NCBI GenBank assembly: GCA_003993805.1
Contig: RSEF01000012.1
Span: forward strand, 10,149,368 to 10,213,367
Source: Himantopus leucocephalus
Taxonomy: Eukaryota; Chordata; Aves; Charadriiformes; Recurvirostridae
Direction of reading: 5' to 3'
Length of the DNA: 64,000 bases
Shown one piece after another: positions 1 to 9,499 of this stretch. Every line of letters begins with the position of its first letter. Position 1 is the stretch's first letter. The notes under the pieces were generated by a model. That model ran no database searches, was not told the origin of the DNA, and saw only the letters and a program-made list of their open reading frames with translations. The position numbers were made by a program, and so were the translations under genes.

Positions 1-1
1 G

Positions 2-109
2 CGCAGCACGGGGTCGGGCGCGGGCCCCGCTGACGGCTCTTGCGGAGGTTCTCTCATCGTTGATATGCACATCGGAAAGATCAAGGAGCGCTCTGACAAT
101 GGGGACATT
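2..109 (+). CDS. possible partial exon of an unrecognised gene (5' end outside window)
   Basis: A reading frame is open from base 2 and reads smoothly up to about base 118. Its second half (GSLIVDMHIGKIKERSDNGD, about bases 47-106) has a protein-like residue mix, and the upstream part is Gly/Ser-rich. A GT at 110-111 would end the exon in phase 0, matching the phase of the exon at 1799, but GTACCC is a weak donor. A second GT at 118 would break the frame of the next exon. I do not recognise the protein, and the segment could be chance coding potential in GC-rich DNA. Confidence 0.25.
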
Positions 110-439
110 GTACCCAGGTTTCTGCACCCTGGCTGGGGAAGCGAGCGAGAGCCCCGTGTCCCCACTACCTGGCCATCCGTCAGCTGGGTCACATGGGTCT
201 GATGCCGCAAACGTGCGGATGAGTTGTCGGAGAGAGGCTTTGGTGGGAGTGAATTGTGACAGCTTTTGGCTAGTAAGGTAATTGAGGGGAACAAAGCTGT
301 TGGAGCAAACAATGCGATAAAAGAGGGGTGCAGGATATGAGGTCCCCTGTGCACACCGACTTGGAAATCATGTGGCCATGGAGGTCTCTCTAATACAAAT
401 TGAATACATGGTCTAATTCATAACTTGAAGGGAAACGTC

Positions 440-1000
440 TGCCTGGGGTTTTGGTGGATTTGCTTCGATACTCAACACTCTCTTTTTTTTTTTAAATTCT
501 TTCTTTTCTTCTACTGGCATCAGCTTCCTTGGAAGAGCGTTGCCAGGGAGCCTGCTGCATCCTCGGGGGTCCTTTTCTTTCTTTTCCCTTCTCCATTTCG
601 CCTTTCTACTCTTCCTCTGTCTCTTTCCCTTCTCTGTTCTTTTGTAACACACAGCCTACTTTCAAACACCCTGTCTCTCCTCTGCTTCTCCTCTTGCTTT
701 CTCTGGGATTGCATCCACTCTACAGAGGGTTTATTTCTCCTCTCTGGTTGTGCTTTCTCTTGCCTTTTGTTAGCATATTTCTGCCTTTCCCTTTTTCTTC
801 CCCATTCTCTAGATTTCCTTTCTTCTTCCTCTCGCTTTCTTCTCCAGTTTGGGGGAATTTTCCCACCTCTTCTTCCTCTTACCTGGCTGGCTTGACATCC
901 TCTGTTGCAACGTCTGCTCCTTGCTTATCAGCCCCTTTCCTTCAGTCCCTTCTGCCATCTCCTTATCCCCCCCTGCCCAGTGCTGTATCTCTGAAGTGAG
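440..1000 (+). repeat. long polypyrimidine (C/T-rich) tract
   Basis: Roughly 500 bases are dominated by TTTC, CTTCC and CTCT runs on the plus strand. The long open frames here (Phe/Leu/Ser/Pro-rich on plus, Lys/Arg/Glu-rich on minus) follow from the strand asymmetry and are not genes. The tract lies within or upstream of the unrecognised left-hand gene. I see no exon in 119-1798. Confidence 0.7.
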
Positions 1001-1798
1001 CTGGTCCAGCTTGGGGCACAGCAAACAGATTTGCTGTGTTGCTCCACTGTAGACCTCCTCTGCTTGGTCTCCTCCTCAGCAGCAGCTGACCAGCAGGCTC
1101 TCCGCTTGATGGCTCAGCGATCCATCCCCAACATGGGAGCACAGTGGTCCCTTGTGGAGTCATTACCAGAGGCAGGAGAAGTTGGGTGTTGATTTCTCTC
1201 TGCCACGTGGGCAAATCTCCACTTGCGCAACCCTCGGCAGCCAGTGCGATAGTGGAGAACAGAGTTGGGGCACATCAGACATCCCTCCTCTATTCATTTA
1301 AATAGCATCATCCTGCCGAGCTCGTCCAGCTGGGGGGTTAGATAAGGGTTTGGTTGCTGTTATCCTGTGAGGTACTGGGTGGTTGGATTGCAGGTATGAA
1401 TCGAAGGATTCGGATGATACTCAAACAAGTCCACATGGGTGGCCTCTCAATGGGCAACAGACGTAAACTGAAGTACCATGGCCAGGCCAGAGGTGCTGCC
1501 CAGTGTCATGGGCAAATAGTGTGGTGTTGGGCTCTGAGATCTGGGTTGGCAACTTCATATGCTGTAAATGGTCAAATAGGATGTGTTGGTCTTCACACCA
1601 CTCCTACAACTGAACAGAAGAGTTATCTGTGTGAGGTTGCTGGAAATTACGTCTACCTTGCCAGCTTTCTCCTTGCACTGGCAGAGGTAAGGTGGTATCT
1701 GCTGATCATCCTGACCTTCCAGTTTAGTAGAAGCGATGTTGAGCCCTGTCCACACTGGTGTGGTGAAAGCAGGGACATGGTTTTATTTTGTTGGGCAG

Positions 1799-1899
1799 TC
1801 TACACCTCCTCCCGTGATCCGGTCAGACCGCGTCACCCAAGAAATGTTGAGATTAATCAACTTGGATGGGAAACCTGTCACAGATGCAGAGACGCTGCA
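1799..1899 (+). CDS. internal coding exon of an unrecognised gene
   Basis: The exon is 101 bases, phase 0 at its start and phase 2 at its end. It is bounded by a T-rich acceptor (TTTTATTTTGTTGGGCAG) and a strong donor (GTAAGT at 1900-1905). It encodes 33 residues plus two bases, starting STPPPVIRSDRVTQEML and followed by RLINLDGKPVTDAETL. The residue mix is typical of a soluble protein. A longer ATG-initiated frame (1354-1944) crosses the region in a different frame and looks spurious. The next exon in phase is at 9055-9130. I cannot name the protein. The splice sites are seen in the sequence; that the exon is real is inferred. Confidence 0.5.
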
Positions 1900-2359
1900 G
1901 TAAGTGGTGTAGCTGAGGGCAATCTTCCTTCTGCTCGGAAGTAGACAATGCTCCTGTACAGCGTTAAGGGTTCTGTGCCGTGAGAGGGGCCGTGGGTCGG
2001 CTGTGATCCAACATCACGGTGCTCACAGCCCCACACATCCTGGTGTCACTTGTGGGATTGAGCCTGATGAAACCCCATTCCTGACTGTTCAAGCCTGGCC
2101 TCGGTGGTTCAGGAATGTTTCCTGCTTTTTTGTCTGGGCTGTATGTTTTTCCAGACTTTTCCAGAGTGTGCAGTGTTACTCTGCTCCCTCGGACAGTCCC
2201 GTCTCACCCCCAAGGTGGCTGCTTCTCGGTGACAGATGAAGTGGAGCAGTTGGAGCACTACTAGGCTGGGCCACCATAAAATATTCTTTATCAAAAATGA
2301 GCATTGCAAAGAGTGCTGTAATTCTTTTGACCCCCTCCCTCCCCCCTTTTTTTTTTCCT

Positions 2360-3000
2360 GTAGGAATATTTCCAGTATTTAATTATTATTTTTTTTTTAA
2401 AAATATCTCTCTTTCCAGACTTTTCATTCCAGCCCCGCTGCCTGCGATCCCCGCTGGGTGAGGGGAGGAGGGCTGAGTGACAGGCTAATAACCTGCTCCG
2501 GCTCTCGCTCCAAGCCCAGTGGCAGGTGTCCCAGCGCCCCTATTGAATGCCACCATCCAAAAAAAAAAAAAAAATTATCAACAATCTTCCTTCAACAATG
2601 ATTTATTATTGCCATAATTTGCCTTGGTACAATGAGCTGCGGAGCGTATTTCTGCACCCGGCTGACAGAGATTTGATGGATCCAGGTTCCTATTTTATTT
2701 AGTCTTGAGCCTAATATGATTTGGTTACCCTCGCCCCCTCCTTCCCGTCCCTCTCCTCCCTCCCCACCCAACCTTTTCTCATTTTGTTTTGTTTTCTATG
2801 AGTGTGTGTTTCGCATAACCCTGGGCCGGCTGACAGCGCTTGTAAAAACCAGAAGTCGATCTTGCAGTGGCTTTTCACCATTAATCAAGCTGCCTGGAAT
2901 TGGAAAGTAACACTGACAGGCTTTTATCTTGGAGAGAAGGAGGATGGCAGATGTATTTTATGGTGGATGAGCCTTCACGGCTTCTATTAGACTGGGACTT
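2360..3000. promoter_or_regulatory. candidate conserved non-coding element cluster A
   Basis: Within GC-rich surroundings there is a run of balanced, non-repetitive sequence with dense homeodomain- and forkhead-like words (ATTTAATTATTATT, AACAATGATTTATTATTGCC, GGCTAATAACC, CCATTAATCAAGC). There is no usable reading frame. The texture is that of deeply conserved vertebrate enhancers around developmental transcription-factor genes. Conservation itself cannot be measured here, so this is inference from sequence texture. Confidence 0.4.
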
Positions 3001-3054
3001 CAGTGGTACAAGGTGGTGGTTTGGGGGAGGAGGGGAGCGAGGGGGAGGAGAAGC

Positions 3055-3640
3055 CGGGGAGCAGCCTATAGATAAATAGATCCGTCAGTCAGGCGATGTG
3101 GAGGTCTCCAGGCGGCCAGCCATTGTAGGTGACAGAAAAGGCAATCAAAGACAAAACAAATCAAAAGGTACATCTTATCAGCAGCAGGCCAGCTGGACTT
3201 CCACCGCACTCGGAGGCCCCGCCGAGGGCAGGAGAAATTAATCGTGCTGTCGAGGCCAGAGAAATTGTCGCCGCTGAAGGTCCAAGTTCAGGCGAGTGGA
3301 GGTGGCCAACATTAAAGGAGAGGGAGAGCGGGGGGCGGGAGGAGAGGAGCGAGGAAGCGAGTGCTGCCGTCCCGCCACCTCTCTCCCTCCCTCTCTCCCC
3401 CGGCCGCCGCGGGCTCCTGACAAGTGCATTCATCGTGCGATGATAGCTCGGCACCTATGATTGGTACCTTTAATAATATAGCCCTCGCTCAGCTGTCACC
3501 CTGAAAGAACAATTTTTCCTCCCGCTTTCCTCGATGCAAAGATACATCCGTAATGAGAAGGGTGACAGAAAGTGGGAGCGCGGGGAGCCAAGGAAAGTTT
3601 GGAAGAACATTAATCAAAAAGTGAAGCTGGAGGTGATGCT
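3055..3640. promoter_or_regulatory. candidate conserved non-coding element cluster B
   Basis: Two blocks (about 3055-3190 and 3415-3640) flank a purine-rich/pyrimidine-rich GC spacer. The first holds TCF/LEF-like (GGCAATCAAAGAC, AAATCAAAAGG) and TALE-like (GTGACAG) words. The second contains GCGATGATAGC, CCTATGATTGG, CTTTAATAATATAG, AGCTGTCACCC and GGGTGACAG. Repeated TGACAG/CTGTCA words suggest MEIS/PBX-type binding. There is no supportable coding frame. Motif words are seen; enhancer function is inferred. Confidence 0.4.
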
Positions 3641-5820
3641 GGCTGCTCAACATGCCCGTGTCTCCAGCGGGGAGCCAAGCATCAAGTTTGAAGCTCCTGT
3701 CGTGTTCCCCAGCCCGCAGCGCTTCAGGGTGCCCTCGACGGGGGTAGAGGCATCCTTTGCCCACCCTCAGAGAGAAGCAACTTTGAAAGCCACCATCCTG
3801 CTGCACAGCAGAGCTGGTCTTGCCAGGAGGGACCAGAGGGTAGCCCCTTGCGTGGGGAGTTCATGGTGTAAACCAGCACAATGCTGTTGTGTGCAATGGA
3901 TTTACATCACAGTAAGTGCAGAGGGGCAAAGACTTCTTTTTGCTTCCTCAGCCTGGAGGAAGAAAAATGTGGTTACAAGTCCTGAGAGTTTGCCTGCAGC
4001 AGGGACCTCCTTGTGTCCTGCTCTGGGTAATTGGGACTCCATCCTTTGGAGCCAGCCAGACTCCATCCCCCACCCCATCCTTGGCAGTGCGGTGCAGAAA
4101 CCACCCTATTTCCCCAAAGGAGGAGTTTTCCCTTCCAGGGTGTGGTGTCCTCCTCTCCGGGCTGCGATGTGGCTGGCCCCTGGCCCATCACGCTCTTACG
4201 GCTCTGTCTGCGTGGAAGATGCTCGTGTAGTAGCTCAAAGCCTCCCCAAAGCCCTGAGTTATGGACCGACTCACAGCGTTGCGTTGGTAAAAGCCTCTAC
4301 CCACGTGTGCATCAGCACCCAGCCCCGTGCCGCTGCGCCCGGGGCCATCGCAGGAGATGTCAAGGGATCCTGTTGCGGCCTCCCAGTGCCATGCACTCCC
4401 ATGAAACCACCCCATCATCAGCCCCTCCGAGCAATCACGCCTGTGGGGGGTTGGCTGGGGAAATTTGGGGGGGTATACTCCACCCCTGGTGTAAAAGAGA
4501 CGCTGGCAGCCCCGTGCCGGCGGGCTGGGGAGAGCAGCAGGCACGTACATCTGTGGGAGGCACGGAGGGGGCTCCTTCTTGTTGTACTTAAGGAACACGT
4601 CTATTTTAATTTAAGGGATAAGCAGTGACGTCCTCGAACGCAGTTATCTCCTGTGGTTTTTAGCAGCTTTCCAAGCTGCCCGGCTCCACTCTGCGGTTGT
4701 CAGTCCCTCCCTGGGACGAAGCCCCTGGGCTCGAATTCTTTAGCATTAGTGTTTGGCAGTCGTTTCTCTCATTCTGCATATTCGCTCTCTTGTACCTACA
4801 ACCGATTTGCTAATCTGCATCTGTTTTTGTTTTTACCCTAATAAAAGTGGGGATTATGTGCAGATCTGGATCAAAAAGGTTTGTCTGTAAAAACTGGGGG
4901 TGCTGGTCTCTGCGGTTCACCCTCTCAAATCCCAGAGGATCAGAAGAAATGCAGGGAGGCTAAGGCAGCATCTCCAAAAGAAGTTGTTTGTTCTATATGG
5001 TTTCCAAAATTTGAACAGTGGTTACTTTCTGCCTTCCCCATGAAAGCAGAAAACTTCTGCAGACAGTAGTTGGCGGGTGTGTGAACCGTATGGCTGGGAT
5101 AAATGTTGGTAATAAGTGGTGGTGAAAACAATCCTTGAGCGACATTTCCCTGATCCATACGGAAAAGTTGAACCCAGAATGGATAACACAGCTCAGGGAA
5201 GGAGAGCTCTGGTCTCCATGTGGACCTCCTTAGCAAGAACACAATGAAAAGGAAACGGGTCCTGGACAGTTGCTTTGGCCCGTCCATCCAGCCACGTGCT
5301 TAAAGGATGAACCCTTCGCGTATCCTCTTAAATGATGATACAGACACAGTTTGCTGGTGCTAAAATGAGGAAACAATGCTTTTGCCTGGTAACATTTTCT
5401 GCAGTCTGTAGGCTGGTGTCTCCGTGGCCTGGAGCTGTAAGAACAGGGATTTCTAACTCAAATCCCTGACATGATTTTGAAAACTAAACAACCAAAGCCT
5501 GAGCTTCACTGAGACTTGAGCTCCTTCTAGACACTGAGGTGCTTTGGCAAAACATGAACCCAACATCTACATTCCTGAATTTCCACTAATGCTATCGACC
5601 TTAGCGTGACAGCCTCTGTACATCTGAAGTTCGAGTTTTGCAGAGGCACTGTACATTTTTAACTCCCATGTGCTTGTGATCTCTAAACCATAAGTGCCCA
5701 AAGTAATGGATGCTGGGAAACTGTTACCGAAGAGAACGACTCATTGAAGGGTGGAGTGTAAATCAGGAATAGAGTTGGGTCTTGAGCTATCAGGACCTGA
5801 CTCCTAAGTTCATTTCAGCC

Positions 5821-5968
5821 GTTACTTCTCCAGTGGAAGGATGCGCTGTGTGTGTGACTTGGGCTTGGCGTCATGCTCTCAGAGCTTGTCATGNTGTTAC
5901 TTCTCCAGTGGAAGGATGCGCTGTGTGTGCAACTTGAGCTTGGCGTCATGCTCTCAGAGCTTGTCATG
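5821..5968. repeat. 73-base near-identical duplication around single N at 5894
   Basis: The left arm is 5821-5893 and the right arm 5896-5968, with about three substitutions, two of them next to a GT run. One unknown base lies at the junction. This pattern recurs sixteen times in the window and fits an unmerged assembly overlap. Confidence 0.85.
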
Positions 5969-6479
5969 AGGGATCAGCTGTATCTCTCGTTACTGCACCT
6001 ACAGGGGCTTGCAACCTGGTAACAACCCTCTGCCAGGTGATTGCATCCAAATCAATGGGAACCTGGGAAACAAGTCCTTTTCCAGTGCAAAAAGTTATCA
6101 TGCTGGCGTTACTCCCTAGACTTGGTCTGAGTACGAAACTTTTGGGGCTAAAAAAACCCAGGTGTATTGGGGAATCCTGCACAAAATTCCTACATGCCAC
6201 TGGGGGAACAGTACCCCATCCCCTTCATGAATGAGCCTCAAGACTAAAGTCCTAGAACATGTGATGATGCTGACATGCAATACACGCAGTGCAACTTGCG
6301 TGCTGAGAAGCTGTTGTTTAAAATTGTACCCCGGTGCTCGGGCAGGTACGCAGTGTGTGTGGCCTGAGTCAGGAATGGCCAAAGTGGCACTACATAAAGC
6401 CCCTCCTCACCTCTGTCTAGATCCCCAGTAGCCTCGTCGCAATCAGTGCGGGTTGGTAGTGATGTAAGTGAAGCCAGGG

Positions 6480-6900
6480 CTCCATTCGTAATGTAAATAT
6501 GGTGAATTATAAAACAAACCAGGTTTCAAAGTGCTTTCTTGGCATGTGGTTCATCTCTTGCTAACCCTAACTCTGAAGTATTGCACCAAAGAATTAGACG
6601 CTGCATGAAGTCTAGCCAGAGAGGTTGTCACCTTGGGCAAGATGCATTTAAACATGAGGTGAGGTCATGTTTGCATCATATTTATGATTATGGCAGAGCA
6701 CAGATACGTTGCAGTATTTTGATTGCTTTTGCAGACGGGATCAAATTGTCCTTTAATCATGTTAAAGAAATCAGGTTATGAGCTGGCTGCTGTAGCGCCA
6801 TTCCCCTAAGATGATTATGAACAATTTGGTCCTGTCTGCAAACATGTTAATGAAATGGGGAAATTGCTCAATGTAGTTGAATTTGCAGTGTAGAAATGAC
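6480..6900. promoter_or_regulatory. candidate conserved non-coding element C
   Basis: An AT-balanced, unique-looking stretch includes GTAATGTAAATATGG, TTTGCATCATATTTATGATT (octamer-like then homeodomain-like), TCCTTTAATCATGTTAAAG and AAACATGTTAATGAAATG. The 80-codon open frame across it (6539-6781) has no recognisable domain or splice support. The call rests on motif density only. Confidence 0.3.
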
Positions 6901-7597
6901 TCAGCCTTTGGTGTCTTGCTCTCACCACTAGACAATACTGATCTTCTGACTCTTATAACTTCTTAAAGCACTGAAGGTCACAGGATAGCAAGGCCGCCTC
7001 CACCCTCGCCATGCGCTGGCTAGTGTTCTTCCCCTGCTCCTCAGCAGCAAGCAGAGCCCTTGAACCCTGCCACATCTCCTGGACGTTGGTAGGGCTGTGA
7101 GACCCCAAAGTGGCGCCTCTGCTCCTCTCGGGCTCTTGATGTAGCAGGAGCTGAACTGTGTGCAGGGTGTTACTACGACTGCTGTGTTCGCAGTTGCCCC
7201 GTGGGGTGTTCTTGGTCCCGCTCTTGCTCCTTCCCGGCTGGAGAGGGGCAGTGATTCCCTGTGAGACAACAGGAAATAATTTCACTATGGCTGAATTTTT
7301 CCTGGCCCAACCTGAAATACTTCAGCTGGCCAGAGCTCTCACCTACTTTCCTTCCGCAGGAAAGACCCTTCCCCCTTCTCCCCCCAGCACTGATCCCTTC
7401 AAGCTGTTGCTGGAAGTGTCTCAGCAGCACCTCCCACACCTCCTTGCAGGCTGCATGGGATGGCTGGTGGAGGTCAGAACTGGGACCCTATTGCAAAAGT
7501 CAGCGTGACACCAGATCGTGGAAACCACAGGGGTTTTTAACAAGATACTTCAGCCTACAACCTTTTGTGTTGTGGTTTGTTTTTTTTTCTTCCCCCA

Positions 7598-7656
7598 AAG
7601 AGTGCACTGTATTTTCTAGTCTCAGANAAGAGTGCACTGTATTTTGTAGTCTCAGA
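7598..7656. repeat. 29-base duplication around single N at 7627
   Basis: The arms 7598-7626 and 7628-7656 differ at one base (C versus G). This is a junction duplication of the assembly-overlap type. It creates an artificially continuous open frame across the N. Confidence 0.8.
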
Positions 7657-8356
7657 AGGTCCATTTCAGGAGCTCAGACAGCCAGTCCCCGGCAATGTCC
7701 CCTGCTAAGAGCTGCACTTGACACCAATATAATGCCCATCTTCACTGTAAAGATTGGAAGCTTTCCAGGAGAGAAGCCATCCCTTGCTGTGTGGGCACGC
7801 AGCATCCTGGGCGATGGAGCCGTGGCCCCAGCTGGGACCTCCAGCCACAACCGGGAAACAAATCAAGGAAATAGCATGTGCTTGGCAGATGTGCGATTCG
7901 GGCCAGACACGAGGTTACTAGTCAGCCTTAAAAATCTTTTCTCATAGGTTTGATCTTTGTTGCAATGCTCTGGGGCTCACCTGAACATAGGCCTTGAGGA
8001 GAGGCGTGTGCCACTGAGCCTCCACGGCATCTGCAGGGGGGTGGCAGCTGTGACACGTGGAGCAGCGTCTGCAGTGGCACTGTGTGCTTGTGTGTGAGCC
8101 CCATAATTTCATGTTGCGGTTTCATACGCGGCTGCTGCTGTCCTTGGGCAATGCCTTCACTTTTGCAAGTGAGCCTGGAGTGCTTTGCGATCTGGCGATG
8201 CTGGTCTCGCCGTTCTTGAGCACAGCGGTGGACTCAGTTGGGGTCTGTGGGAAGTCACAGGCTTCCCTCGACATAAAATCTGTTTTGTCACCTGAGATGA
8301 CGAGGCGCTGCCCGTTAATACCGTTGTTTCTGAGGGGCAATAATAGCCCAGGACAG

Positions 8357-8451
8357 AAAATGGCAAGTCAGGCATCAAGGGGATGAATTACTGACCTCAG
8401 ACANAAAAGGGCAAGTCAGGCATCAAGGGGATGAATTACTGACCTCAGACA
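8357..8451. repeat. 47-base duplication around single N at 8404
   Basis: The arms 8357-8403 and 8405-8451 differ at one base (T versus G) and are separated only by the unknown base. Confidence 0.85.
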
Positions 8452-8733
8452 CAACTATTATCGTCACAAGCGTGTTGAGCACCCCGTCAGGCAGAGCTTG
8501 TCGTGGCCGGGGGAGATCAGTGCACGGGGAACCGGCAGTTGCAGGGACGGTGCCCCAGGTCTAGGGGATCAGGCACGTGCTAGGAACGCTGCTTTTGTCC
8601 TTGCTGACACTTGCTTGACAAAAGTCCGTGACAGGCAAACGGCCTTTGCTGCGGAGGGGGCAGAGCCACCCCCTCTCCCTGGAGCAGTCCCCGCCAGGAG
8701 CTCAGCCCGGGGCTGGACCGGGGCGGGCACACC

Positions 8734-8895
8734 TCCTGCCCCCCTCAGCCCGAAGCGTAGGAGCCCACAGCCGGCCCCGATGGCTGTCTCCCGCCTGCAC
8801 GGGCCTGGTCTGGNGTCCTGCCCCCCTCAGCCCAAAGCGTAGGAGCCCACAGCCGGCCCCGATGGCTGTCTCCCTCCTGCACAGGCCTGGTCTGG
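8734..8895. repeat. 80-base duplication around single N at 8814
   Basis: The arms 8734-8813 and 8816-8895 are GC-rich and differ at about three positions. The ATG-initiated frames that run through it repeat the same Pro/Arg-rich peptide twice, which is a by-product of the duplication. Confidence 0.85.
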
Positions 8896-9054
8896 ATGTT
8901 GGGGCACTAACGTGTTTTTACCGCAGCTGCCTTTGACAGCCCCCGTGGCCTCCACCTTCCCACCAGAGACAGGATCCAGACGGGGCAAAATCAGGGGATG
9001 TGGTGAGTGGGCAGTAAAATCCCAGGTTGTGCCATTTCCCGCTTTTCATTGCAG

Positions 9055-9130
9055 ACTCGAGGATGTGAGTTTTGTTTCTTTGGAAAAGAGAAAGAAAGCG
9101 TCAGCTGCAGATGTTGAGAGACAGATGTGA
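9055..9130 (+). CDS. probable terminal coding exon of the unrecognised left gene
   Basis: A good acceptor (CCCGCTTTTCATTGCAG) ends at 9054. Joined to the phase-2 end of the 1799-1899 exon (CA plus A gives Gln), the frame continues as LEDVSFVSLEKRKKASAADV, then ERQM and TGA at 9128-9130. The tail is charged and basic, with no membrane segment. A polyadenylation signal lies 335 bases downstream, as expected for a last exon. A GTGAGT inside the exon at 9065 could act as a donor and give a 10-base microexon instead. The protein family is not recognised. Confidence 0.4.
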
Positions 9131-9464
9131 GCGTGCTCTTTGCTTCCTTGCCGTCCCCGCGCCCCTTCCTTTGCCTGCCTTCTCATCTGAAACATGCTCA
9201 AGTGTCTCTTCTTTCTCCTTGTTTGCCTGGTTTTACACCAGGAAACTGTCACAAGCTCTGCTGGCTGCCGGCAGAGTCGCGGGGCAGCGGCAGAGCTGGG
9301 GGGCTGGTGCCTGGTTCGGAAATCAGGGCTGGGACCCCAGCAGCGCCACGACGGCTGCACAGTTACAAGGTCGAGTGAGCAGCATGAGGTCCTCTCCTCT
9401 TTGGAAATCTTTAATTGGTACCCCAAAAAAACCCCAAGTGAAGGTTGTTGAAAATATTGTTTGT

Positions 9465-9470
9465 AATAAA
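9465..9470 (+). terminator. polyadenylation signal AATAAA
   Basis: AATAAA lies 335 bases after the TGA of the probable terminal exon. A T-rich segment (CTCTTAATTTTTAATG) and a GT/T-rich element (AGTCTGTTCTTTCCC) follow, an order that fits cleavage near 9485-9500. A second AATAAA lies at about 9557-9562 and may be an alternative. Confidence 0.5.
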
Positions 9471-9499
9471 AACAAATTGGCTCTTAATTTTTAATGTTT

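Larger units (their letters stand above)
1900..9054 (+). other. probable last intron of the unrecognised left gene, holding enhancer-like blocks
   Basis: This 7.1 kb stretch separates the GTAAGT donor at 1900 from the TTTTCATTGCAG acceptor ending at 9054. It contains no convincing extra exon. A 364-codon open frame at 3534-4628 is GC-driven: it overlaps open frames in other phases and has no recognisable domain. The stretch does contain compact AT-rich, homeodomain-motif-rich blocks (about 2360-3640 and 6480-6900), listed separately, and four single-N duplications. Confidence 0.4.

Noticed and set aside
425..999. Two overlapping 156-residue hydrophobic-looking frames
   Set aside because: They come from a polypyrimidine tract (Phe, Leu, Ser, Pro only). 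The apparent membrane segments are composition artefacts.
1354..1944. 196-codon plus-strand frame
   Set aside because: It crosses the better-supported exon at 1799-1899 in a different frame and shows no family signature.
3534..4628. 364-codon plus-strand open frame, the second longest in the window
   Set aside because: It lies in GC-rich DNA with other long frames open on both strands, has no recognisable domain, no low-complexity-free core and no splice or promoter context. Its upstream end overlaps an enhancer-like block.
7261..7947. 228-codon plus-strand frame
   Set aside because: It is kept open only by crossing the single-N duplication at 7627 and contains a repeated peptide created by that artefact.
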